Part shown: in pieces, positions 51,401-60,189 of the stretch | Layout of the letters: every line of letters begins with the position of its first letter | Numbering within the stretch: position 1 is the stretch's first letter | DNA from: Pseudoalteromonas flavipulchra NCIMB 2033 = ATCC BAA-314 | GTDB taxonomy: Bacteria; Pseudomonadota; Gammaproteobacteria; Enterobacterales; Alteromonadaceae | Direction of reading: 5' to 3' | Assembly (NCBI GenBank): GCA_000814665.1 | Contig: JWIH01000025.1 | Location: 682,001-746,000, forward strand | Length of the DNA stretch: 64,000 bases | The notes under the pieces: model-generated | What the model was told of the DNA's origin: nothing | What the model saw: the letters and a program-made list of their open reading frames with translations, nothing else | Database searches by the model: none | Position numbers and translations under genes: made by a program

Positions 51401-54400
51401 GCGTTGAGGGTAATGTCTTTCACCTGCGCTAAAAGCGAAGTAAAGTGCGTTTCAGGATCAAACCTTGCGCATAGCGGTAGGGGATTCACAAAGTAACCAT
51501 AGACGTTTGAAAACTCTGGATTTGTACGACCGGCCACGGGACTGCCAATAATGATCTCATCCTGCTGAGTATATTTATGCATGACCGCGTAATAGATGCT
51601 AAGCAACGCCATGAACATGGTGGACCCTTGTGCCTTTGCAAGGGTATTCAATGAAGACGTGAGGGCTTTATCCAACTCAAAATGATATGAATCACCAACG
51701 TTGGTGAGTACCGCAGGTCTAGGTTTGTCGGTTGCAAGGTCTAATACGGGGATCTCTGCAGGTAAGTGATTCTGCCAAAACTTATAGTTTGCCGCGCCGC
51801 GTGGAGAGTGAACAAAGCGTGTTTCCCAATCGACAAATTTTTCATAGCTTGACGTTATCTCGCTGAGTGCTAACGGTTCACTTTTTGCAAAATGCGCATA
51901 CAGTGACTGCATTTCATCGATAAACATGTAATTTGACCATGCATCTGAGATGATGTGATAAATCGTCACTGCAAAGTAGTAGCTTTGATCATTCTGCTTA
52001 TACAAATACAGTCTAAACAGCGGGTCGTGCTCAAGGTCGAAAGGCTGTTCATTGCCTGCAATCATCATAGGTTGAATATCTTCCCAAGACTTACCATGTA
52101 CATCAATGACTTGCAGTGCATCCTCGCGATGAGTCCAAACTCTTTGATAGGGTTCGCCATCTTTAAAGAAGAAGTTTGTTCTTAACATTGGGTGGCGAGC
52201 AACTACAGCACTAAGGGCTTTTTTCAGCGCGTCGATATTCAGGGCACTAGGAATGTGCATCGCGCCGCCGATATTGTAGGAAGCGCTACTTGGGTTGAGT
52301 TGATTGATAAACCAAATCGCTTTTTGTCCATAGGAAAGTGGGAATTCAGCTTCCACATTGGCATCAGATACGATAATAGAGTTAACCTTGGTCTCGGAAA
52401 CCGGCTGAACCTGCGATGTTTCTGTGGTTATGACTTCAAAGCCAAGCGACTCAACGAGTTTGTCATTAAGCTCTATACTTAATTCGTTGATAGATGCACC
52501 ACTTAGTAGGCGTACAATCGTTAGGGTTTCACCAAAATGGGTGGTGATCTTATTTCTCAGTTCTGTCGCCATAATAGAGTCAATACCGAGATTACCGAGC
52601 GATAGATCTAATTCCACTTGCTCTCGTTTACAGCGTAATACTTGGCTGACAGCATTAGCGAGATGATCGGCAACAAGCGGTAACCGAAGCGCGCTGTCTG
52701 TTTGCTGGTATAAAGGAGCAAACTCTTGCTCTTGGTGGCTTTGCGTGTCGTTTTCTTGGGTAGCCAAGTGACTAAATAAACTCGGCTTTCCTGCATACCA
52801 ATTGGTTACTTTGGACCAATCGGCGTCACACACTAAGAGTTGAGGTTGCTCTTGGTCTAGAATACGTTCAAGCACAGCCATCCCCGCACTTGGTGAGATG
52901 CAGTTCATGCCCCTTTGGTTCTTGTAATGTTCGGCGAGACCCAACTCTTCAATCATACCAATAGCCCAAGGACCCCAGTTGATACTCAGCGCCGGAAGAC
53001 CCTGATTGCGACGGTAGTGGGCGAGGGCATCTAAGAAAGCATTGCCAGAAGCATAGTTTGTTTGTCCTGCGGTAGTGACTTGAGCCGCGACAGAGGAGAA
53101 GAGTACAAAGTGTTCGAGGTCAACTTTACTGAGTGCTTTGTGAAGCATCAACGCACCAATCGCTTTGGTGTCAAACACACCGTCAAATGCTCTGGTATCC
53201 ATATTGCCAAGTAAGGTGTCATTGACGATACCAGCACAGAAAAATAATCCGTTGATCGGTGCTTGTGCACTTAGATGATAAGACTCAAGGGCCGCGTGAA
53301 GTTCACGCTCTCGAGTTAAGTCTGTCTGCCATAACGAGACATTAACGCCCTGACTCTCAAGGTGTTGAATAAACCGAACGCGATCATAGTTATGGTCGCT
53401 TGAGGTAAGTTCTGACCAACTCTTACGCTCAGGTAATTGACTCCTACCAAGCAAAATGAGGTTTCGTGCACCTCTATCGACGAGTAGCTGACAAACTAAC
53501 TGACCGATTGAACCAAATGCACCCGTGATCAATTGTGCTTTATGGCTTTGCACGCGAGTTGGGAAGGCGGGTTGAAGTGACGTTGCCTGCTCTAAACGAG
53601 CAACATAGGCCTGATTTTCCCTAAAAGCAACTTCCCCTTCTTGGCGGTCACTTAACAATCTAGCTGTGATATGTTCGGCATCATTTTGGCCATCAACATC
53701 GATGAGGCCACCCCAATTATCAACCAGTTCTTGCTGTGCGAGCACTCGGCTAAATCCTGTTAACGAAGCGGACATCACCGCGGTAAGTTGCTCACTATTA
53801 ACGAGGCTGGCGTTGCGTGTTACCACGTAAAGCGGGAATTTACAGTCTTGTTCAATTACGGTTTTGGCTAGATTTAACAATGAATGTAGCGACTGACGTT
53901 TTTCTCTTTGCAGTTGAGCAAGGGTCAGTGATTCTATCGCGCTGTTATCTAGACTAAAGCAATGCACAACGCCACGAATTTCTTGTTTGCCCAAAGTCTC
54001 GATAAGTTGTGACAGGTGATCCCGTGAATCGGGAACTAGCCATGCATGACAATGGTCTCTGTCGATATCAAAGTATTCTCCAGATTTAACGATACAGCTA
54101 GAGTGGCCAAGCTTTGCTAAACGGTCAGCTACCTGTTCGGCTGTTCCTGATTGATCTGCGAGGAGCACCCAACGACCCGATGTGTCAGTTTCTTGTATTT
54201 CCTGATCAGGCTCTGCAAGCCAATTGACTTGGTAAAGCCAGCTATCTATGGTTCTGGTGGTGATCCCACTTGCAGCGGAGTCAACGCTTTGTGCAATAAA
54301 GTTTTTGATAACACCAAAGACTTGACCAGACTCATCACAGAGGTATAAATCACCGACCGTTTTTTCGTCGTCACGATGAGTGATTTGGGTATAACACCAA

Positions 54401-57400
54401 AAGTCAGTATTGTTCTGCCCGCAAAGCAGGATCTGCTCTAGCATCACTGGTAAGCGGATAGAGAATTGCTGAGCATTAGCACTTGCAAGCTCTGTAAATA
54501 CTAACGTCTGGAAGCACGCATCTAGTAGACTTGGGTGTAGGGTAAATTGTGTTGTTCGCTCAAGTTGAGTAGGCCAAGAGATTTTGGCAAGCACGCCGTT
54601 GTCTGTTGCCCAGATCTGTTCAATGGCTCTAAAACATGGACCATATTCGTAACCAAACTCTTTTAGGTGTGCATAAAACTCATCGTGCTGCTGCGCGCTG
54701 GTAGCGGCACTACGAATAGCATTGAGATCAATAGGCTCAGCAAGGTTGGCGCTTTGTACTCGGCGGATTGTCCCTTGAACATGGCGGGTCGTTTTACCAT
54801 CTTCGAGGCTTACCACTTTAAAATTCGGTTCATCATGGTGCAAAATGAATTGCACATTGGGAGCGTGTTCATTATTCAAAAATAACGCTTTATCGATGAC
54901 AAAGTGGTCGAGTGCATAGCTGCCATTGCCCCAAGTCTCTTTGGCTGCAGCATACGCCATTTCAATAAAGCCAGCAGCGGGGAAGAGGGTATTGCCTTGG
55001 ATTTGATGACAGCTTAAAAAACTATCGCGATTTGTGTCGGTTACCGCGTTCCAAACATGTTCAGCTTCACTGCGTTTACGGCCCAAGAAAGCATGGTTAC
55101 TTTGCCCTAAACGCACTTGATTAAAGTACTCAGGCTCGGTCCAAAAGCGTTCTTGCAAGAACGGGTAAGTTGGCAACGTAGTGAACTTACCTCGACCATT
55201 TATGGCTGACCAATTTAATTCAAAGCCTAAACCAAACAGTTGAGCTACGGCGTGGTAATAGGTGTGTTGCTCGTCGGATTTACGGCGCATACTCGAGACG
55301 ACAACGCTTGAGCAACTTTGTTCTTCTGCGGTTTCGGCAATAGATGCGCCAAGCACAGGGTGTGGACCTAGTTCCAAAAATGCTTGGTAACCTTGTTGTA
55401 ATATTGCACGGGTGGCATCAACAAAACGCACGGCTTGGCGGACGTTGAGCCACCAGTAGTTAGCATCAAGCTCAGGCCCCGCTGCAAGTGTTCCTGTTAC
55501 CGTTGAATACAATGGAGTATGTGCGGTGTTAGCTTGAATACCAGCTAAACACTCGAGCAATTCGGTCTTAATCGGTTCCATAAACTGGCTGTGATAGGGC
55601 ACTTCAACGCGGAGAAACTTGCAAAACACACCAGCTTCGCTCAGTTGTGTTTCGATACTGTGTAACGCATTTTCTTCACCAGCTAGGGTGACAGAGTTTG
55701 GACTGTTTACCGCTGCAATTTCAACTTGGTCGTTGAGATAAGGTGTGACGTCACTGTCAGAGAGTCCTACCGCCATCATTTTACCTGTGTTGCGGCATTG
55801 ATGCTGTAAACGGCTACGATGGACTACGATGGTGCAAGCATCTTTTAATGAGTAGACCCCGGCTTCATAAAATGCCGCCGCTTCACCGGTACTATGGCCA
55901 ACAATGACATCAGGGGAAATGCCGTGTTGACGCCACATTGCTGCAAGTGCAACTTGCACGGCAAAGTTTGCCGTTTGAGCAAGCCAAGTATATTGCATGT
56001 TTGACGCTGATTCATCGGCAAGCATTTCATCAACCAATGACCAATCTGTAAGCGCTGACATATAGCTATCACACTCATCGATCATCGCTTTAAAAGTTGG
56101 CTCTGATTGGTACAGCTCACGGCCCATTGCCCACCATTGTGGCCCCATGCCGGTGAAAACCCACACGAGTTTTTGCTCATCTTTTTTCAGTGTGCGCAGA
56201 GTGTTGGCCACAGCAAATTCAGCATCATGACTTAATGTTTGTAGTTGTTGTTGCAGATCCTCTGCATTTTTGAAACAAATTGCATGACGATATTGGTGAT
56301 GTTCACGGCGCTCACCCAGTGTGTAGATAATATCACTGAGTGATGCATCGCTGTCTTGCAAAAATTCATTATGCGCTTTGGCAAAGCGATGGATCCCGTG
56401 TTGATCTCTTGCACTCAATGGATAAAGTTTTAGGCCATTCTCATTTGCTGGAGGTATTGATGGTACTTCTGGCGCAACGTATTCTTGAATAACCGCGTGG
56501 GAATTGGTTCCACCGAAACCAAAGGAGTTTACCCCCGCAACGGCTAAACCTTCATGCTTAGGCCAAGGTGTAAGTTTAGTGGGGATCTCATACGGCGCGT
56601 TGGCGTAATCAATCTTAGGATTAATTGATTTTAAGTGTAAATGCGGTGGGATCTGTTTGTTTTGAATGGCTTTGACCGCCTTGAACAAACCAGCCATACC
56701 AGCGGCTGCCTCGGTATGGCCAATATTGGTTTTTACTGAGCCAATGTAGCATTTATCGTCTTGATCACGGTTGATCCCAAGTAATGTTCCAACTGACTTT
56801 GCTTCAATAGGGTCGCCAACAGGTGTGCCTGTGCCGTGCATTTCAATGTACTGCACTTTACCGGGGTCAATATTCGCTTTGGCATAGGTTTCCTTCATCA
56901 AGCGCAATTGGGCATCCCCATTCGGCACCGTGATCCCTTGTGTTTTACCGTCTTGGTTTACACCGGTGGCTAAGATCACCGCATGAATTGGGTCGCCATC
57001 CTTAATCGCATCATCTAAGCGCTTGAGCACAACGACGCCAGCGCCTTCAGCGCGGACATAACCGTTTGCGGAGTCGTCAAAAGCATGAGAAAAACCAGTC
57101 GGAGATAAGAAACCGCCTTTAGACTCGGATACTGTATATTGTGGTGCTAAATGTAATAGCACACCACCTGCGAGTGCCATATTACTTGCCCCGGTCTGTA
57201 GGCTTTTACAGGCCATATCTAATGCGACAATAGAGGAGCTACAAGCAGTATCGATGGACATGCTGGGGCCATTAAAGTCAAAAGTATGAGAGATGCGATT
57301 AGAAAGCATCGTCATCATAACACCCGTCGCAGTGTGAGCATCAATGTTGTCAAAATCTGGGTTAGTGAATTGCATGATTTTATAATCAAGCGTAAACCCA

Positions 57401-57807
57401 CCCATGAAAACGCCGACCGACTCTCCTGCGAGTTCAGATGGCTTTTGCCCACCATCTTCCAACGCTTCCCAAGTTACCTCCAGCAGTTTACGTTGTTGAG
57501 GGTCCATAAACTCGGCTTCACGAGGCGTGATCCCAAAAAATGCTGGATCAAACTTATCGATATCATCGATATAGCCACCCCATTTTGAGCTCAACTTGCC
57601 TTTATTCGCTTTTACAGACGAATAATGAGTATCGATATTCCATCTCGATTCTGGGGTTTCTATGATGCAATCGACACCATGTTTAATATTTTCCCAAAAC
57701 AATTCAGGACTATTCGCGTGACCTGGGAAACGACAACCCATGCCAATAATTGCTATCGGTAGCGTGTCGTTTGCGGGGCGAACAGAGCGTTCATTTTCGA
57801 TTGCCAT
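48466..57807 (-). CDS. Hybrid iterative PKS-NRPS, polycyclic tetramate macrolactam synthetase
   Basis: 3113 residues; AAGGA precedes the ATG. Domains: KS 15-440 (C189 in DTACSSS, H324, H364); AT 545-860 (GHSTGE, S639; VPYHS at 736-740); DH 905-1180 (H934 in HQIQGNTLFP, D1096 in HPSLLDACFQ); KR 1420-1620 (TGAFGSIG, Y1585, N1589); ACP (S1744 in GIDS); C 1820-2260 (YHIISDAW, H1951); A 2285-2785; PCP (S2833 in GGNS); TE 2890-3110 (S2953 in GYSLGG). No ER. The A pocket residues D2483 V2484 G2487 E2526 I2553 G2555 S2580 I2588 D2589 K2778 spell the ornithine code as I recall it. One PKS module must work iteratively to make two polyene chains, joined to both ornithine amines, with TE-linked tetramate release, as in HSAF and ikarugamycin. 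Confidence 0.95.
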   Translation of the reverse strand: MAIENERSVRPANDTLPIAIIGMGCRFPGHANSPELFWENIKHGVDCIIETPESRWNIDTHYSSVKANKGKLSSKWGGYIDDIDKFDPAFFGITPREAEFMDPQQRKLLEVTWEALEDGGQKPSELAGESVGVFMGGFTLDYKIMQFTNPDFDNIDAHTATGVMMTMLSNRISHTFDFNGPSMSIDTACSSSIVALDMACKSLQTGASNMALAGGVLLHLAPQYTVSESKGGFLSPTGFSHAFDDSANGYVRAEGAGVVVLKRLDDAIKDGDPIHAVILATGVNQDGKTQGITVPNGDAQLRLMKETYAKANIDPGKVQYIEMHGTGTPVGDPIEAKSVGTLLGINRDQDDKCYIGSVKTNIGHTEAAAGMAGLFKAVKAIQNKQIPPHLHLKSINPKIDYANAPYEIPTKLTPWPKHEGLAVAGVNSFGFGGTNSHAVIQEYVAPEVPSIPPANENGLKLYPLSARDQHGIHRFAKAHNEFLQDSDASLSDIIYTLGERREHHQYRHAICFKNAEDLQQQLQTLSHDAEFAVANTLRTLKKDEQKLVWVFTGMGPQWWAMGRELYQSEPTFKAMIDECDSYMSALTDWSLVDEMLADESASNMQYTWLAQTANFAVQVALAAMWRQHGISPDVIVGHSTGEAAAFYEAGVYSLKDACTIVVHRSRLQHQCRNTGKMMAVGLSDSDVTPYLNDQVEIAAVNSPNSVTLAGEENALHSIETQLSEAGVFCKFLRVEVPYHSQFMEPIKTELLECLAGIQANTAHTPLYSTVTGTLAAGPELDANYWWLNVRQAVRFVDATRAILQQGYQAFLELGPHPVLGASIAETAEEQSCSSVVVSSMRRKSDEQHTYYHAVAQLFGLGFELNWSAINGRGKFTTLPTYPFLQERFWTEPEYFNQVRLGQSNHAFLGRKRSEAEHVWNAVTDTNRDSFLSCHQIQGNTLFPAAGFIEMAYAAAKETWGNGSYALDHFVIDKALFLNNEHAPNVQFILHHDEPNFKVVSLEDGKTTRHVQGTIRRVQSANLAEPIDLNAIRSAATSAQQHDEFYAHLKEFGYEYGPCFRAIEQIWATDNGVLAKISWPTQLERTTQFTLHPSLLDACFQTLVFTELASANAQQFSIRLPVMLEQILLCGQNNTDFWCYTQITHRDDEKTVGDLYLCDESGQVFGVIKNFIAQSVDSAASGITTRTIDSWLYQVNWLAEPDQEIQETDTSGRWVLLADQSGTAEQVADRLAKLGHSSCIVKSGEYFDIDRDHCHAWLVPDSRDHLSQLIETLGKQEIRGVVHCFSLDNSAIESLTLAQLQREKRQSLHSLLNLAKTVIEQDCKFPLYVVTRNASLVNSEQLTAVMSASLTGFSRVLAQQELVDNWGGLIDVDGQNDAEHITARLLSDRQEGEVAFRENQAYVARLEQATSLQPAFPTRVQSHKAQLITGAFGSIGQLVCQLLVDRGARNLILLGRSQLPERKSWSELTSSDHNYDRVRFIQHLESQGVNVSLWQTDLTRERELHAALESYHLSAQAPINGLFFCAGIVNDTLLGNMDTRAFDGVFDTKAIGALMLHKALSKVDLEHFVLFSSVAAQVTTAGQTNYASGNAFLDALAHYRRNQGLPALSINWGPWAIGMIEELGLAEHYKNQRGMNCISPSAGMAVLERILDQEQPQLLVCDADWSKVTNWYAGKPSLFSHLATQENDTQSHQEQEFAPLYQQTDSALRLPLVADHLANAVSQVLRCKREQVELDLSLGNLGIDSIMATELRNKITTHFGETLTIVRLLSGASINELSIELNDKLVESLGFEVITTETSQVQPVSETKVNSIIVSDANVEAEFPLSYGQKAIWFINQLNPSSASYNIGGAMHIPSALNIDALKKALSAVVARHPMLRTNFFFKDGEPYQRVWTHREDALQVIDVHGKSWEDIQPMMIAGNEQPFDLEHDPLFRLYLYKQNDQSYYFAVTIYHIISDAWSNYMFIDEMQSLYAHFAKSEPLALSEITSSYEKFVDWETRFVHSPRGAANYKFWQNHLPAEIPVLDLATDKPRPAVLTNVGDSYHFELDKALTSSLNTLAKAQGSTMFMALLSIYYAVMHKYTQQDEIIIGSPVAGRTNPEFSNVYGYFVNPLPLCARFDPETHFTSLLAQVKDITLNALDHQEYPFALLVDKLGIEHDASRSTVFQVMFVMLNHRVEQSHMDENNVAYYKGFPMQFMELPEEEGQFDITLSTYEENGVFKGTLKYNTDLFETETIAQLARDYIALTRMVVDSPNRPLSELALTSPDAIDALATFAESQQNAPALPTLVSQIENAAQHSPELPALSIACGTNAGELAATLSYCELNGQANQLARLINSQLDNQPSQTIALHFEKSIALVVACIATLKAGHHFVVIDPQQPNERKQLLLEQSRCALLLCEEALTSDHPTLLWESFQSQRDEISEHNLALNHQPNDIAYIVFTSGSTGTPKAVQVSHQNWATIAVDWLAQFDLAPTSHHLQLASPTFDVFCGDLARAFYNAKHLVLCPKNMMLNMPVLYDLIETQQIDTVEFVPSVVRNLILFAKQSQVGFTSLRRVIVGSEQWQIAEYRALKGLLQEDARLFSSYGTSEATIDSSFFEESEQYLETSATVPIGKPFNATQLILLDKQNQLVSSNAVGEIAIAGQGVSLGYLNNPEKNASQFIQLPVSENCTLRVYKTGDLGKWDKHGNLHILQRIDNQVKIRGHRVELGEIESSINQIPGIKRSYVKGIEVHGQTQLIAYFESELAVGTEFVLEQLENQLPSYMVPSKLVAIDQFPLLSNGKIDAAALPQVELAELVRAFVAPATLFEQQLAEIWSNMLGQKSISLHDDFFALGGNSLYLIELMVRIQSAFSIKMEVNQLFRFTTLHGMASAIEDVVTGKETGASPYLIFNAGQSTRLFALPPAGGYSIVYKAFADALPNTEVISFNYLESDTKVSDYADQIMQIQPHGPYTLFGYSLGGNLAFEIAKELESRGQRVGDVVILDSFRITETVKMREQDFAHFEQELKAHFARHTGSNTVHQHTLAQARDYIDWCYEVKNLGQVHAKLHFIVEQNAHAEAARLTSWDAASDAEVITYQGVGKHEEMLMPDMMQAGNGAIMQSILQDTQSRAVIATNVE

Positions 57808-57841
57808 AATGCATTCCTTGAAGTTATCTATTTTCTGTTAA

Positions 57842-59146
57842 TTAGCGAAGTTGCAGCAGTTCATCTTGAGTGGTTGAGTGAACATGAAGCGTAGGGTAGA
57901 GCAGGCGTTTATAGATGCCGTAGTAAAGTTGTTGAAGCTGGATTAAGTCGGATGTTGTTGTGTGTTCATCTATTTGATGAATGGTTTTGTTCACCAATCC
58001 AAGTTCTAATACTGAGGTTGATATTTCAGCAATAAAGCGACCATCCGATGTTCCCCCTGCGGTCGATAGTTTTGGTGTGAAATGACATTGGTTGTTGATT
58101 TCATCGCAGACGATAGCGAGGGATGGAGAAGGGATCTCATCATTATTTACGCAGTAATAGGGTTTACAGGAGTTATTGGTCGTTAATGCATAATTGAGTG
58201 TATGTTTTTCGATGGTTTCTCTGACCAGCTGGACCAATTCATATTCGTTGTATGCGGGTGTATAACGGATATTAAAATTTAGCTGACATTGGCTTGGAAT
58301 GATGTTGTCAACAAAATCGCCAGAATTTACATGAGTGAATTGTAGTGTGGTCGAGTCAAAGTTATCACAGTGCTTAGGCCAATCTACTGACAATAATGCT
58401 TGCATAATATTTTGTGCTAGATGGATGGCATTGGTCGCTTTTTGAGGGTAAGCCACATGTCCACTTTTACCATGTAAATTAATGGTAAAAGACAAAGCAC
58501 CACGGCGACCGACTTTCAGTGTATCTGCTACTTGCGCTTCAGAGCTTGGCTCTCCGACCAAGGTAAAATCAAATGTGATACGCTGCTGTTTTAAAAACTG
58601 AGTGATCCGCTTGGTTCCGTGTTCCGCTTCGCCTTCCTCGTCGCTAGTGAGTAGCAACCAAAGCTCTTTTTCCGGTATTCCAAAGTCTGTCACTAGAGCC
58701 TCAATTGCACAGAAAAAGGCGGCAATAGCGCCTTTCATATCAACAATACCTCTGGCGAAGAGACAGCCATTGTGTTCTGTCAGCTTAAAAGGGTTAAACT
58801 GCCAATCTTGTGTACTTCCGGCTGGTACTACATCGGTATGACCAAGAAAAGCAAACCTAGCGTCACTATTGTTACCTATGCTCGCTATTAAGTTACTCAC
58901 ATCACGAACAGGCAAGTGCTTGATTGAAAAACCCAAAGTCCGCAGCTCTTGTGCTAACCACAGTTGGCACCCAACATCATCCGGCGTGATTGATTTGAAT
59001 GCGACTAACTGCCGTGCAATGTCAACAACGCGGTGGCTGGCATGTTCATCCTCTTCAACACCTTGAAACTCCTCATGTAGAGCCTCGATATCCTCTAGCG
59101 CTTCAGAGACAAGTTCGTAACAAGTGTTTGAAGAAAAGCCATTCAT
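57842..59146 (-). CDS. DapE-like M20 amidohydrolase, first gene of PTM operon
   Basis: 434 residues. M20 di-zinc ligands are visible: GHTDVVP (H103, D105), ARGIVDMKGA (D136, bridging), TSDEEGEAEHGT (E170/E171), VGEPSS (E199) and TIHQIDEH near the C-terminus. GGTSDGRFIAE and LGLVNKTIHQIDE are close to succinyl-diaminopimelate desuccinylase rather than general peptidases. It has an extra acidic N-terminal segment of about 38 residues before the normal DapE start. It lies 34 bases before the synthetase on the same strand, so it is in the operon. ArgE, N-acetylornithine deacetylase, is a close relative, so it might supply or free ornithine or deacylate a protected product; this is inference. Confidence 0.88.
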   Translation of the reverse strand: MNGFSSNTCYELVSEALEDIEALHEEFQGVEEDEHASHRVVDIARQLVAFKSITPDDVGCQLWLAQELRTLGFSIKHLPVRDVSNLIASIGNNSDARFAFLGHTDVVPAGSTQDWQFNPFKLTEHNGCLFARGIVDMKGAIAAFFCAIEALVTDFGIPEKELWLLLTSDEEGEAEHGTKRITQFLKQQRITFDFTLVGEPSSEAQVADTLKVGRRGALSFTINLHGKSGHVAYPQKATNAIHLAQNIMQALLSVDWPKHCDNFDSTTLQFTHVNSGDFVDNIIPSQCQLNFNIRYTPAYNEYELVQLVRETIEKHTLNYALTTNNSCKPYYCVNNDEIPSPSLAIVCDEINNQCHFTPKLSTAGGTSDGRFIAEISTSVLELGLVNKTIHQIDEHTTTSDLIQLQQLYYGIYKRLLYPTLHVHSTTQDELLQLR

Positions 59147-59874
59147 CTCAAAAAAACCTTAATGCAGAAGTATGATAAATAGGCAATTAAAAGTGATGCT
59201 GTACACATTTTAATTACACCTCGTTCACAAGTTGCGTATTCAAACATTGAAATTATTTTGATGCTAATGATTTTATTTTGACTAAATTAACCTAAATAAT
59301 TTCATTGTTGTTTTTTATGAAGTAATAAAGTTTGTTATTTTTAATGCTGTTTGTCTAATTTTGATATTTGAGTTTTATTGAATTAATTTTGGTGTAAATG
59401 CTCTATGTACTAATATTCTAAATGTATGAAAAATAATTTCTCTTAATAATCAGTGTTGGATTTTTATTGTTTGAGTTATGTCTTGTGTTATTCGGAATTA
59501 AGAAAATCATGGTGTTTAGGTTAATGGAATTGTGAATTTTTAAACTGTGCGAGTTTGTTGTGTAAAGTGCGCTATTAAGATAAATGGAATTAATTTCACT
59601 TATTTCTTTTTGTTATTTAATTTGCGTCTAATATGTTTATTTAATCTAAATGAGAAGAGAGCCAAAGTATGTGCCTTGACGTATTAAGGTGAGTTTTCTT
59701 GATGAGGCTTTAATGTTGAAATTGTTTTTGTAAATTTAATAAATTTATTCTTGAGTTGTCATATTTAATGAATAAAATAGCAAGCGCTATAGAGTTTTTA
59801 TTCAATATTTTGATTTCTGTTACAGTATTTTGCTGTTTTTTATCTATAGCGCTGACTTAAATTAAGGATGAAAA
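59147..59874. promoter_or_regulatory. AT-rich divergent regulatory region of the PTM operon
   Basis: 728 bases with visibly lower GC than the flanks and no credible gene. It separates the leftward PTM operon from a rightward small secreted protein, so it must hold both promoters. The unusual length suggests several regulator sites or silencing by an AT-binding protein such as H-NS. No lux-type box was recognised. A perfect inverted repeat lies at its right end. Confidence 0.6.
59783..59853. promoter_or_regulatory. Perfect 11-bp inverted repeat, candidate operator pair
   Basis: AGCGCTATAGA at 59783-59793 and TCTATAGCGCT at 59843-59853, spaced by 49 bases (60 bases start to start). Each arm contains the self-palindrome AGCGCT. 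The second arm ends 22 bases before the small secreted protein start. Two matched sites about six helical turns apart could bind a regulator and form a loop; a long-stem hairpin in the leader is an alternative. Confidence 0.55.
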
Positions 59875-60189
59875 ATGAAAAAGCTAATCACCGCACTCGT
59901 TGCATTCACTGTATTGTCTGTATCTGCTCAAGAAGTAGAAGAGGCGAAAGCACTCGTTACTCAACAAAACATTAAAATTGTTGCTATTGGCCAAAGCGGC
60001 TGGGATCCAATTTGGAGAGAGCCTACCTGTAGCATTCAAAAAACGGATGAAGATGCTGTAGGTAATGCTTACATGATCAGTCATTATGACATGTGTTTAT
60101 GCCAAAACAGTAAAAAAGCGAGCTATCTGATTGAAGATACACAAAGCAACCCTAAGCAAGCAGCGGTTATTTGTTACCTAGAGCAGTAA
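59875..60189 (+). CDS. Small secreted protein of unknown function
   Basis: 104 residues with a ribosome-binding site (AAGGATG) 7 bases upstream. Signal peptide MKKLITALVAFTVLSVSA, cleaved near residue 18. The mature part is about 85 residues with four Cys (in PTCSI, MCLC and VICYL), enough for two disulfides, and no domain I recognise. It is divergent from the PTM operon and has its own regulatory region. It could be unrelated to the cluster. Confidence 0.7.
   Translation: MKKLITALVAFTVLSVSAQEVEEAKALVTQQNIKIVAIGQSGWDPIWREPTCSIQKTDEDAVGNAYMISHYDMCLCQNSKKASYLIEDTQSNPKQAAVICYLEQ

Noticed and set aside
48466-57807. Synthetase for polyunsaturated fatty acid, lipopeptide or korormicin-type product
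   Set aside because: There is a single ACP rather than an ACP array, no ER, a single C-A-PCP module with ornithine pocket and a TE; this matches the PTM plan best.
57842-59146. Plain housekeeping dapE unrelated to the cluster
   Set aside because: It has a family-atypical N-terminal extension and is 34 bases from the synthetase on the same strand, so operon membership is favoured; the housekeeping option is kept open in the findings.
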